Shown here piece after piece: positions 1 through 7,813 of a stretch of DNA of 64,000 nucleotides (position 1 is the stretch's first letter; every line of letters starts with the position of its first letter). A model generated the notes under the pieces. It saw only the letters and a program-made list of their open reading frames with translations. It searched no databases and was not told the DNA's origin. The stretch comes from Nakamurella aerolata (GTDB taxonomy: Bacteria; Actinomycetota; Actinomycetes; Mycobacteriales; Nakamurellaceae), in NCBI RefSeq assembly GCF_013002705.1, contig NZ_JABEND010000001.1, forward strand, positions 682,001-746,000, written 5' to 3'. A program made the position numbers and the translations under genes.

Positions 1-79
1 AGCGGGCGGGACCGAGCCGGCGCACGCCGCGGCCGGGGGTGGGACGTCATGAGGTGATCATGGCATCGCCGGATGTGTG

Positions 80-322
80 TCAGCTGCGCCCCTGATCCGC
101 ATCGGGTGACGGTCCGGCACCGCGTGATCCGTCCGCCCAGGCCTGGTCCTCGGCCTCCAGTTGCTGCTCGCGTTCCCGGACGCTGGCGAGCGCGGCTTCG
201 GCGGCCTGCCTGGTCGGGTACGGGCCCAGGTGGTCGGTGCCCTTGCCCTCACCTTCCTGCTCGACCTTGCCGGTGACCACGTTGTAGTACCAGCGGGTGT
301 TCTGGCCGATCTCGTCGCCCAT
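80..322 (-). CDS. small SPOR-domain-like protein
   Basis: An 80-residue protein with an N-terminal RWYYN...G.VEQ pattern followed by DHLGPYPTRQAAEAAL. This pattern is typical of the short actinobacterial proteins annotated as SPOR-domain-containing. It has no signal peptide or membrane segment. The second half is charged and probably helical (REREQQLEAED), with a disordered Gly/Ser/Asp tail. The ATG start is supported by an AGGAGG Shine-Dalgarno sequence six bases upstream. Whether it binds peptidoglycan like true SPOR domains is unknown. It lies downstream of the RNB ribonuclease on the same strand with a 33-base gap, so it may be cotranscribed. The 79 bases to its left, at the window edge, hold no gene I can support. 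Confidence 0.75.
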   Translation of the reverse strand: MGDEIGQNTRWYYNVVTGKVEQEGEGKGTDHLGPYPTRQAAEAALASVREREQQLEAEDQAWADGSRGAGPSPDADQGRS

Positions 323-355
323 TGCTGCCTCCTGAGGGGTTGGGTGTGGTGCCGG

Positions 356-1792
356 TCAGCTTGTCGTGACGGGCGTTGCGGTGTAGCCGCCATTGTCGTT
401 GGCTTGCACCCGGACGTCGATCCGGCTGCCCTCGGTGAGTCCGGCCGCCGGTCCCTTGACGCTGACCGGCGGATCGTCCAGCGCAATCGTCGCCCGCGCC
501 TTGCTCGGGTCGTCGTTGTCGTCGATCTGCACAACGACGCCGCTGAGCCGCTGCCCGACCCTGGACGCCAGCAGGAACGCCGACACCGCGCTCTCGCACC
601 GCCGTTCCAGGTCGTGAGCGGTGCGGTCGGTGCGCTCCATGGTCTCGACCACCTCGGCCAACTGCTGCCGCACCCAGTCCGGGACCGGCTGCTTGGCGAT
701 GTGGGCGAGGCAGATCTCGGTGCCGTAGCGATCGCACAGCCGCCGCAGCGGAGCCGTCACGTGGGCGTACGGGGCGCCGACGCCGGCATGCCCGGAATCG
801 GCGGGGGGCTGGCCGTCGAAGGCCGTGTAGCCGGCGCCGCGCAGCAACATCAGGGCGTCCTGCAAGAACGCCGCGTCGGCGGGCTTGGCGCCGTCCAGCC
901 CGGCAATCACGTCGCCGGCAGGGGCGCCGTCCGGCCACGGGATGCCGAGCGCTGCGGTCTCCCTGCGCAACCGCTTGACGTCCTTGGCGGTGGGTGACGG
1001 CAGGGTCCGCAACAGGCCGAACCCGTTGTCCAGCATGATCTTTGCCGCGCACATCCCGGTCAGCAGGCTGATCTCGGCGTTCCACTGCTCCGCCGGCAGC
1101 ACCGCCCGCAACTGCAGCGTCCACTCCCCGTCCTGGGTGCGCTCCACCTCGGCGTCCGGCAGGTCAAGGGTGATCGCGTGCCGCTGCCGCGCCAGCGCCA
1201 ACCGCAGCGGGCCGACCTGCTCAAGCAGCGCGATGGAGGGGTGCATGGTCTTGGACTCGACGGTCTGCTGGACGGAGGCATAGTCCAGCTGTGCCACCGA
1301 TTTCACCAGCGCGCGGCGCAGGTCGACCGACACCACGTCGCCGGTGGCATCCAGTTCGATGCTCCACAGCACCGCCGGACGCACCTGGTCGGCCAGCAGG
1401 CTGGCCGCGCCCTCCGACAGTTCCACCGGATGCAGCGGGGTGGCCAGGTCGGGGCTGTAGTAGGTCTGTCCGCGGCGCCGGCTCTCCAGGTCGATCGGCG
1501 AATCCGGGGTGACGAACCTGGCGACGTCGGCGATCGCGTACCGCACCAGGTAGCCGCCGCTGTCGGTGGCCGAGATGTGCAGCGCCTGGTCGAGATCTTT
1601 GGAGCCCGGCGGGTCGATGGTGACGAACGGGATGTCGGTCTGGTCGGGCAGATCGGCCGGGAGCGGCTGCTGTGCCAGCTGGACGGCCTGTTGCACCGCA
1701 TCGGCCGGATAGTCCTGCGGGATCTGCAACTCACGCCTGATGTCCCCGAAATCGATCTTGGCGGCATCGGTGTTGATCTTCAGGTTCGGCAC
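356..1792 (-). CDS. RNB-domain ribonuclease (RNase II/R family)
   Basis: A 478-residue RNB-family exoribonuclease, much shorter than E. coli RNase II or RNase R because the N-terminal cold-shock OB domains are nearly absent. The catalytic metal-binding loop is at residues 60-69 (DPPGSKDLDQ), giving Asp60, Asp66 and Asp68. The fourth acidic position of the classical D-x5-D-x-D-D motif is Gln69. The C-terminal ~80 residues resemble a small OB/S1-like RNA-binding domain (VVVQIDDNDDPSKARATIALDD). The family degrades RNA 3' to 5' hydrolytically. The start is GTG; TAACCT lies six bases upstream and there is no Shine-Dalgarno sequence, suggesting a leaderless mRNA. It is transcribed divergently from the RNase P RNA gene. 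Confidence 0.93.
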   Translation of the reverse strand: MPNLKINTDAAKIDFGDIRRELQIPQDYPADAVQQAVQLAQQPLPADLPDQTDIPFVTIDPPGSKDLDQALHISATDSGGYLVRYAIADVARFVTPDSPIDLESRRRGQTYYSPDLATPLHPVELSEGAASLLADQVRPAVLWSIELDATGDVVSVDLRRALVKSVAQLDYASVQQTVESKTMHPSIALLEQVGPLRLALARQRHAITLDLPDAEVERTQDGEWTLQLRAVLPAEQWNAEISLLTGMCAAKIMLDNGFGLLRTLPSPTAKDVKRLRRETAALGIPWPDGAPAGDVIAGLDGAKPADAAFLQDALMLLRGAGYTAFDGQPPADSGHAGVGAPYAHVTAPLRRLCDRYGTEICLAHIAKQPVPDWVRQQLAEVVETMERTDRTAHDLERRCESAVSAFLLASRVGQRLSGVVVQIDDNDDPSKARATIALDDPPVSVKGPAAGLTEGSRIDVRVQANDNGGYTATPVTTS

Positions 1793-1827
1793 CGGCCCAG
1801 GTTAGCCGGTGGGCTGTCGGGCGCCGA

Positions 1828-1833
1828 TAGACT
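1828..1833 (+). promoter_or_regulatory. -10 promoter element of rnpB
   Basis: The hexamer TAGACT ends seven bases before the inferred 5' end of RNase P RNA, the spacing expected for a sigma-A-type -10 box. The same hexamer recurs upstream of the DEAD-box helicase (36787) and the cyclophilin gene (46778). No good -35 match is visible. Confidence 0.6.
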
Positions 1834-1839
1834 GGCGGT

Positions 1840-2244
1840 GGATCAGGTGGTCCGGGCGGCCGCGTCGGCCGAGGCGTCAGGCACTGACGGCTCGGTCGCC
1901 GAGGAAAGTCCGGGCTCCGCAGGGCAGGGTGGTTGCTAACGGCAACCCGGCGTAAGCCGCGGGACAGTGCCACAGAGAACAGACCGCCACCGCTGTGCGG
2001 TGGTGAGGGTGAAACGGTGGTGTAAGAGACCACCAGCGCCGCGGGTGACCGCGGCGGCTAGGTAAACCCCACCCGGAGCAAGGTCACGAGCAGCCGGCTG
2101 GTCCGGTTGTGCGCGAACGTTTGAGGGCGGCCCGCCCGAGTTCGCGGGTAGACCGCTGGAGCACGTCGGCAACGGCGTGCCGAGATGGATGGTCGCCGCT
2201 GGCTTCGGCCAGCACAGAACCCGGCTTACAGGGCCACCTGATCC
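1840..2244 (+). ncRNA. rnpB: RNase P RNA, bacterial type A
   Basis: This is the catalytic RNA of RNase P, which removes 5' leaders from pre-tRNAs. The conserved 5' core GAGGAAAGTCCGGGCTCC is at 1901-1918 and the 3' core ACAGAACCCGGCTTACAG is at 2214-2231. The internal GGTGAAACGGTG element is near 2009-2020. The terminal P1 helix is a perfect ten-base pairing of 1841-1850 with 2234-2243. The length of about 405 nt fits type A RNAs of actinobacteria. End positions are inferred from P1 and are uncertain by a few bases. Confidence 0.97.
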
Positions 2245-2271
2245 CCACCCGCGCTGATCCCTACCGCGCGT

Positions 2272-3000
2272 TCAGTCGCGGATCAGGATGGCCCCGCACT
2301 CGCTGCAACGCACCACGGCATCCGGTGCGGCAGAACGGATCTCGCCGAGCGCGACGGTGTCGAGGGTGAGCCGGCAGGCCTGGCACTGAGCGCCGATCAG
2401 CTTGGCGGCGCCGACCTTCCCCGTTGCCCGCACCCTGTCGTACACCGCGAGCAGTTCCGGCGGCACCTCGGCGACCTGCTCGGCGCGGGCGGCGTCCAGC
2501 CGGGCCAGTTCGTCGTCCAGATCGGCCTGTTGGTCGGTGAGCCGCACCCGCGCCGCGTCCACCTCGGCGGTGGCGGCGTCGTGCGCCTCGACCGCGTTGG
2601 CCAGCTTCTGGTCGGCCTGCTCGCGCTGTTCCATCAGCTCGAGGGCCTGGTCCTCCAGCACCCCTTGGCGACGCGCAAGCGTGTCGATCTCGTGCTGCAG
2701 GCTGGTGAGGTCCTTTGCCGGGCCGGCGCCGCTGGTCAGGCGCTGGGTGTCGCGGTCCGCCCTGGCGCGCACCTGGTCGATCTCGGCGTCGAGTTTGCTG
2801 CCCTGCCGCTGCAGGTCCGACACCTCGGTCTCGGCGATGATCCGGTCGGAGCGCAGCGCCGCGATGCGGCTGTCGCCCTCGGCGATCACCGCACGTTCCG
2901 GCAGGGTCTCGCGCCGGTGCCTGGCCGCGGCGATGGCCCGGTCCGATTCGGCGACATCCAACAGCCGGCGCTGCCGCTCCGGGTCTACCTGCAGGGCCAC
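2272..3000 (-). CDS. zinc-ribbon coiled-coil protein (CdsZ/Rv2229c family)
   Basis: A 242-residue protein made of a long charged coiled coil (roughly residues 5-180, with heptad-like Leu/Ala/Glu/Arg runs) and a C-terminal C4 zinc ribbon with CxxC pairs (CQAC and CSEC). This is the DUF164-type zinc-ribbon family, whose mycobacterial member Rv2229c is called CdsZ. I chose the GTG at 3000 because GGAG lies five bases upstream and the longer frame adds only a shadow sequence. In many actinobacteria the gene sits beside an LMW phosphatase and rnpB, as here. The precise molecular role is not evident from sequence. Confidence 0.9.
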   Translation of the reverse strand: MALQVDPERQRRLLDVAESDRAIAAARHRRETLPERAVIAEGDSRIAALRSDRIIAETEVSDLQRQGSKLDAEIDQVRARADRDTQRLTSGAGPAKDLTSLQHEIDTLARRQGVLEDQALELMEQREQADQKLANAVEAHDAATAEVDAARVRLTDQQADLDDELARLDAARAEQVAEVPPELLAVYDRVRATGKVGAAKLIGAQCQACRLTLDTVALGEIRSAAPDAVVRCSECGAILIRD

Positions 3001-3081
3001 GCGCGCTCCAATCGTTCGGGGACACCACTGGTGGCAGCGACGGTACCCGGTGGCCGCCACCGGTCAGGGCACAATGTTCAC

Positions 3082-3606
3082 GTGGCCGCTCCCGAATCCT
3101 CCTCCGAACCAGCCCCGGCCGCGCAGCGGCCGCTGCGCATCGCCGCGGTCTGCTCCGGCAACATCTGCCGCTCCCCGATCGCCGAGAAGGTGCTGCAGCG
3201 CGCGTTCACCGAAGCCGGCCTGGACGACGCGGTGCTGGTGGAGAGCTTCGGCACCGGATCGTGGCATGTCGGCCAGGGCGCAAACAGCAAGGCGGTCAAG
3301 GCATTGCGCCGGGCCGGCTATCCCACCGAGCACACCGCACGGCAGCTCACCGCCGACCAACTGGACGAGCTGGATCTGGTGGTGGTGGCCGACCGCGGCC
3401 ACCTGCGCCAGGTGCAGGCGATGGCCGCCGACCCTTCCAGGGTGCGGTTGCTGCGCAGCTTCGACCCTGACGGCATCGACCGAGCCGACCAGGAGGTGCC
3501 CGACCCCTACTACGGCACCGACGCCGACTTCGACGAGGTGCTGGCGATGACGCTGGCGGCAGCCCCAGGGGTGGTCGAGGCGGTGCGCGCCGAGTTGGGC
3601 CGATGA
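3082..3606 (+). CDS. low-molecular-weight protein-tyrosine phosphatase
   Basis: A 174-residue LMW-PTPase. The phosphate-binding loop C-x5-R-S is at residues 24-31 (CSGNICRS), with Cys24 as nucleophile and Arg30 binding phosphate. The general-acid Asp is about residue 141 in the PDPYYG motif. These enzymes dephosphorylate phosphotyrosine proteins and resemble mycobacterial PtpA. The 15-residue Pro/Ser/Glu-rich N-terminus is probably disordered. The GTG start has the -10-like hexamer CACAAT six bases upstream and no spaced Shine-Dalgarno, suggesting a leaderless message. Its stop overlaps the SURF1 start (ATGA), as in the M. tuberculosis ptpA-SURF1 order. Confidence 0.95.
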   Translation: MAAPESSSEPAPAAQRPLRIAAVCSGNICRSPIAEKVLQRAFTEAGLDDAVLVESFGTGSWHVGQGANSKAVKALRRAGYPTEHTARQLTADQLDELDLVVVADRGHLRQVQAMAADPSRVRLLRSFDPDGIDRADQEVPDPYYGTDADFDEVLAMTLAAAPGVVEAVRAELGR

Positions 3607-4493
3607 CGGAGGTGGCGCCCCCCGTGACGCGACCGCCGGCCGACCGCCGGGGCGGTGGCCGTTGGCGGTTCCTGCTGTCTCCCGGGTGGATCACCGCAGG
3701 GGTGCTCGCCGTCGGTTTCGCCATCGCCTGCTACACGGTGCTCGCGCCGTGGCAGTTCGGCCGCAACGCCGAACGCGCGGCCCAGAACAACGCCATCGCC
3801 GAGGCGGCCAACTCCCCGGTACAGCCCATCGACGCGGTGCTGCCGCCCGGGGGTAATACCGACGGCAAGGCGTGGCGCCAGGTCACCGCCACCGGCGAGT
3901 ACCTGTCCGGCCTGCAGGTGGTGGTGCGGCTGCGGCAGAACTTTGCCGGCCAGCCGTCCTCGCAGGTCGTCACCCCGCTGCAGTTGTCGGACGGGTCGGT
4001 GGTGCTGGTCAACCGCGGCGACGTCGACGTGAACGCCCTGGCCGGCGGGGCCGCGCCACCACCGGCGCCCAGCGGCGAGGTCACGGTGACCGGCCGGCTG
4101 CAGGCCATGCAACCGGACCCGCTCGACCGCGCTCCCCAACGCATCGGCCAGCGCACCGAGGTGTACGGCATCGACCGGGCGAGCATGCCGCCGCTGCCGG
4201 GGCCGTTGCGCGACGGTGTGCTGCTGCTGATGCCGGGACAGCCGGGGGTGTTCACGCCGATCGAGGTACCGCAGCTGGACGCTGGTCCCTTCCTTGCCTA
4301 TGCATGGCAATGGTTGATCTTCGGCACCATGGGGCTGCTGGCCTTCGGCTACTTCGCCGTCCGGGAGGCCACCGACCCGCGCGAGCCGGTCGACTCCGCG
4401 CCCGCCGCCGCCCCCCGTGCCGCACCGGACCGGGCGCCGGAACGCCGCCGGCGCGGATTCGACCGCAGCCAGCTCTACGACACCGACAGCTGA
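3603..4493 (+). CDS. SURF1 family cytochrome oxidase assembly protein
   Basis: A 296-residue membrane protein with the SURF1 plan: an N-terminal membrane helix (about residues 27-50, ending in the conserved LAPWQFGRN), a large extracytoplasmic domain, and a C-terminal helix (about 227-250, LAYAWQWLIFGTMGLLAFGYF). SURF1 proteins assist heme-copper oxidase (cytochrome c oxidase) assembly. The tail is a charged Arg/Pro/Ala-rich cytoplasmic segment. It overlaps the upstream phosphatase gene by four bases and the downstream GH76-like gene by one base, so the three form one operon. Confidence 0.93.
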   Translation: MTEVAPPVTRPPADRRGGGRWRFLLSPGWITAGVLAVGFAIACYTVLAPWQFGRNAERAAQNNAIAEAANSPVQPIDAVLPPGGNTDGKAWRQVTATGEYLSGLQVVVRLRQNFAGQPSSQVVTPLQLSDGSVVLVNRGDVDVNALAGGAAPPPAPSGEVTVTGRLQAMQPDPLDRAPQRIGQRTEVYGIDRASMPPLPGPLRDGVLLLMPGQPGVFTPIEVPQLDAGPFLAYAWQWLIFGTMGLLAFGYFAVREATDPREPVDSAPAAAPRAAPDRAPERRRRGFDRSQLYDTDS

Positions 4494-5644
4494 TGCCGAC
4501 ACCGGACGGACCCAAGTGGGCCGAGCGCGCCGCGGCGATGGAGACCGCCGTTGTCGGGCGGCAGTTGCGCCGGCTGTGGGCGATACCGGCCACCAGACTC
4601 GGCGTCGTCGCCTGGCCGCCGACGCTGTCGCAACGGCTGTTCTGGCGGTGGCACTACTGGTGGCAGGCGCATCTGCTCGATTGCCTGACGGACGCCGAGA
4701 TCCGCTCCCCCGACGCCCGCCGCCGGGCGCAGGCCCGGTCGTTGATCCGCGGGCACTGGCTGCGCAACGGCGGCCGCTGGGGCAACAACTACTACGACGA
4801 CATCGCTTGGTGGGCCTTGGCTTTGCAGCGGGCAGCACCGCTGATCGGGCCGGGACGGCGCTTCTCCAGGGCAGCCGACAAGGCCGTGAAGGCGCTGTCC
4901 GCCCGGCTGGATGCCGCCTGGGACGATGCCGCAGGGGGCGGCATCCCGTGGCGGCGCGGCGATGTGTTCCACAACACCCCGGCGAACGGGCCGGCGGCGA
5001 TCCTGTTGGCCCGCACCGGTTTTCTGCCGCGGGCCGCCGCGATCGCCGACTGGATCGACAGCCGGCTGCTGATCGCCGATACCGGCCTGATCGCCGACGG
5101 GCTGCTGCCGGCCCCTGAGACCGCCGAGGACCAGCGCGGCTACCGGGTCGACGACACCGTCTACACCTATTGCCAGGGCGTTGTTCTCGGCGCCGAGCTG
5201 GAGCTGGTATCGCGTAACGACGCCGCCCCGGAGCGCATCCACCGGCTGGTCGACGCCGTCGCCACCGAACTGGCCACCGACAACGTGATCCGCAGCGACG
5301 GCGGCGGCAACGGCGGGCTGTTCCCCGGCATCCTGGTGCGCTATCTGACCGACGTCGCCATTGAACTGCCCGTCCGCTCCCCCGCGGACGAACGCTGCAC
5401 GGCGACGGCTCGCGAGCTGGTGCTGGCGTCGGCGCGGGCCTGCTGGGCCGGGGCCGCGCAGGCGCCGCACGGGCCGCTGGTGTCAGCGGACTGGGCGAAG
5501 CCGACAACGGTGCCGCGCCGCGGCGGCACCGGCAAGGTGCGGGGCAACGCGATGGTGGCCGCCAGCGTCGAGCCGCAGCGTGACCTGTCGGTGCAGCTGT
5601 CCGGCTGGATGCTGATGGAGTCGGCGGCGCGGCTCACCCGTTGA
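4493..5644 (+). CDS. glycoside hydrolase family 76-like protein
   Basis: A 383-residue protein resembling GH76 alpha-1,6-mannanases. The hallmark adjacent aspartates are Asp102-Asp103 in NNYYDDIAWW, and further barrel motifs include the GGIPW region and DDTVYTYCQGVVLGA. Family enzymes cleave alpha-1,6-mannan. Here there is no signal peptide or membrane anchor, so the protein appears cytoplasmic, which is unusual for a polysaccharide hydrolase. The ATG start overlaps the last base of the SURF1 stop codon. The specific substrate is not determinable; mannose-containing glycans linked to phosphatidylinositol mannosides are a possibility only. Confidence 0.85.
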   Translation: MPTPDGPKWAERAAAMETAVVGRQLRRLWAIPATRLGVVAWPPTLSQRLFWRWHYWWQAHLLDCLTDAEIRSPDARRRAQARSLIRGHWLRNGGRWGNNYYDDIAWWALALQRAAPLIGPGRRFSRAADKAVKALSARLDAAWDDAAGGGIPWRRGDVFHNTPANGPAAILLARTGFLPRAAAIADWIDSRLLIADTGLIADGLLPAPETAEDQRGYRVDDTVYTYCQGVVLGAELELVSRNDAAPERIHRLVDAVATELATDNVIRSDGGGNGGLFPGILVRYLTDVAIELPVRSPADERCTATARELVLASARACWAGAAQAPHGPLVSADWAKPTTVPRRGGTGKVRGNAMVAASVEPQRDLSVQLSGWMLMESAARLTR

Positions 5645-5652
5645 CCACAGGC

Positions 5653-6216
5653 TCAGCGCTGGATGCCGGCGCTGCGCCGCGTCACCGGCGCCGGATCGGC
5701 CCGGCCGGACAGCAACCAGCCACCGGCGACCAGCATCAGCACGCCGCCGATCGCCGACACCACCGGCCCGGCACCGGCCGCGGCGTCGCCGGCGGCCAGC
5801 ACCCCGGCGGCCGTCCCCGGCGCGAACGTCCGCCACAGGCCCCACCCGGCGGTCAGCACCCCGAGCAGCAGCAGCGGCAGCGACACCCAGCGCCACGGCC
5901 TGGACCCACGCACCCCGCCGGCCGCGGCCAGCACGATGCCGATGCCGAGCAGCACCGTGATGATGCCGGCGACCAGCCCGACCAGGCCGGGCCGGTAGCT
6001 GCCGACCCCGCCGATGGCGATCAGATCGTTCAGGTTGCTGCCGCCCAACTGACTGCCGGTGATCGAGCCCAAGCCGCTGATGCCGATCCGCCCGCCCTCG
6101 CCCGTCGTGCTGATCCACGGCAGCACCGCACCGACGATGGCCGCGGCCCCACCGAGCCCAGCGACGATCCCGGCGAACAGCGCCGGACTGCTGCGACGAC
6201 GCTCGTTGTAGACCAC
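5653..6216 (-). CDS. predicted four-helix membrane protein, unknown function
   Basis: A 187-residue hydrophobic protein with about four transmembrane segments (near residues 12-34, 75-98, 111-127 and 148-168) and a Gly/Ser-rich extracytoplasmic loop after the first helix. I recognise no family or catalytic motif. The start is GTG, preceded at six bases by TACCGT and lacking a Shine-Dalgarno sequence, which fits leaderless translation. It converges on the GH76-like gene with only eight bases between stop codons. Confidence 0.7.
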   Translation of the reverse strand: MVYNERRRSSPALFAGIVAGLGGAAAIVGAVLPWISTTGEGGRIGISGLGSITGSQLGGSNLNDLIAIGGVGSYRPGLVGLVAGIITVLLGIGIVLAAAGGVRGSRPWRWVSLPLLLLGVLTAGWGLWRTFAPGTAAGVLAAGDAAAGAGPVVSAIGGVLMLVAGGWLLSGRADPAPVTRRSAGIQR

Positions 6217-6250
6217 GGCGCCACGGTACCGACCGAGCCTTGGCCGTCGG

Positions 6251-6895
6251 TCAGCTCAACACCAGCGCGAGCCAACTGCCGGCGATCAGGAACGGCCCGA
6301 AGGCGATGGCCGACCGCATCGTCCAATGCCGCAACGCGATGCCGGCCAGCGCCACCACGGCGGCGAGCACGAACCCGCAGGCCAGCGCGAGCACCAGCGT
6401 CGGCACCCCGACGTAGCCGGTGAGCAGCGCCAGCGACGCCACCAGCTTCACATCGCCCCAGCCCATCGCTGCGGGTGCGGCCAGCGCGAGCATGGCGAAC
6501 AGGCCGCTGGTCACCACGGCACAGATCAAGCCTCGCAACACGTTTCCGGAATCGGCGTCGATCAAGGTTGCCAGCAGCACCAGCCCGGCGGAGCCCCCGA
6601 TGCCGGGAACGGTGAGCGCATCCGGCAGCCGGTGGTGCCGCAGATCCACCGCAGCCAGCGCCGCGCCCCACCAGCTCAGCCAACACACCAGCAGCAGCCG
6701 ACCCGGCTGGTCGATGGTCAACAGACAGCCGGCCCCCGCCAGCACCGCGGTCGCGGCCTCCAACGGCCAGGGCGGCAGCCTGGTGCCGCGGCGCAGCCGG
6801 GCCAGCAGTAGCCGCGACAGCCGGCCGGCGGCGGCACCCAGCACCACGGCCGCGCCCACCACCGCAGCCACTGCCGCAGCCGACCAGCCGTCCAT
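6251..6895 (-). CDS. prepilin peptidase, A24 family
   Basis: A 214-residue polytopic membrane aspartic protease. The two catalytic aspartates are visible: Asp84 in VDLRHHRLPD and the Asp of the signature GWGDVK (G-x-G-D). It lacks the N-terminal cysteine-rich methyltransferase domain of E. coli-type PilD, as do most actinobacterial members. The family cleaves type IV pilin or Flp/Tad prepilin leader peptides in the cytoplasmic membrane. No pilin or secretion genes lie nearby. M. tuberculosis has a similar gene (Rv2551c) just beyond aroE, so the position is conserved. Confidence 0.9.
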   Translation of the reverse strand: MDGWSAAAVAAVVGAAVVLGAAAGRLSRLLLARLRRGTRLPPWPLEAATAVLAGAGCLLTIDQPGRLLLVCWLSWWGAALAAVDLRHHRLPDALTVPGIGGSAGLVLLATLIDADSGNVLRGLICAVVTSGLFAMLALAAPAAMGWGDVKLVASLALLTGYVGVPTLVLALACGFVLAAVVALAGIALRHWTMRSAIAFGPFLIAGSWLALVLS

Positions 6896-6958
6896 GCCGG
6901 TCAGCGTGTCACGGATCGCCGATTCGGGTCGGGGCTGTGCACACCCGGCGCCGCCGCC

Positions 6959-7813
6959 TCAGACCGGCAGCGGCAGCGGCAGCCCGGTGGCGTCCAGCAG
7001 CGCCCGGCGCATCGCGGCGCGCGGTGCCGGTAACGAGGTGAACAGTTCGAACTGCCGGAAAGCCTGATGCAGCAGCATGTCGAGGCCGGTGACGGTGACC
7101 CGGCCGGCTGCGCCGGCGGCGGCCAGTCTGGTCGGCCACGGATGGTAGATGGCATCGAGCAGGGCCGGCACCGAGGCGAGCGGGCCGGCCAGCGGGTCGG
7201 CGGCACCGGCCGGCACCGTCGACACCGCCAGCTCGACATCGGCACCGCCGGCCGCCCGCACCGCCGCGGCGGTGAAGTCGGACTCCGCGACCGTGATGCC
7301 GGCCGAGCTGGCCTGCCGCACCACCTCGGCCCTCGACTCTGGTCGGCGTCCGGCCACCACCAGCCGGCGGGTGCCAAGCCGGGCCAGAGCTGCCACCACC
7401 GCCTTCGCGGTGCCGCCGCCGCCCAGCAGCAGCACCTCCGCCGGGGCGGTGATCCCGTGTGCGCGCAAGGCGCCGAGCACCCCGTCGACGTCGGTGTTGT
7501 CGGCCAGCCAGCCGCCGGACTCGGTGCGCACCAACGTGTTTGCCACGCCGAGCTGTTCGACCGTTGCGCTGCGCCGTTCGGCGACGGCCGCGGCTGCCGG
7601 CTTGCCCGGCATCGTCACGGACAGCCCGCGCCAGTGTCGGTCGAGACCGGCGACCAGCCCTGGCAGCTGCCGTTCGTCGCACTCGATGGCCCGGTAGCGG
7701 GCGCGGCGCCAGTACGGGTCTTGGACGGCGGCGAACGCCGCGGTGTGCAGCGCCGGCGACAACGAGTGCGCGACCGGCTGCCCGAGCACGGCCAGCTCGG
7801 GGCGGTCAGCCAT
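6959..7813 (-). CDS. aroE: shikimate dehydrogenase
   Basis: A 284-residue NADPH-dependent enzyme reducing 3-dehydroshikimate to shikimate in aromatic amino acid synthesis. The substrate-binding SLSP motif is near the N-terminus. SVTMPGK carries the catalytic Lys and NTDVDG the catalytic Asp. A Rossmann glycine loop (GGGGTAKA) follows. I chose the ATG at 7813, which lies inside the last codons of mltG with an eight-base overlap and gives the usual length. The gene belongs to the conserved alaS-ruvX-mltG-aroE block. Confidence 0.95.
   Translation of the reverse strand: MADRPELAVLGQPVAHSLSPALHTAAFAAVQDPYWRRARYRAIECDERQLPGLVAGLDRHWRGLSVTMPGKPAAAAVAERRSATVEQLGVANTLVRTESGGWLADNTDVDGVLGALRAHGITAPAEVLLLGGGGTAKAVVAALARLGTRRLVVAGRRPESRAEVVRQASSAGITVAESDFTAAAVRAAGGADVELAVSTVPAGAADPLAGPLASVPALLDAIYHPWPTRLAAAGAAGRVTVTGLDMLLHQAFRQFELFTSLPAPRAAMRRALLDATGLPLPLPV

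Noticed and set aside
3510-5507. Very long open frame antisense to SURF1 and the GH76-like gene
   Set aside because: It is Arg/Pro/Ala-rich with no domain, spans two well-supported genes on the other strand, and is explained by high GC content suppressing stop codons.
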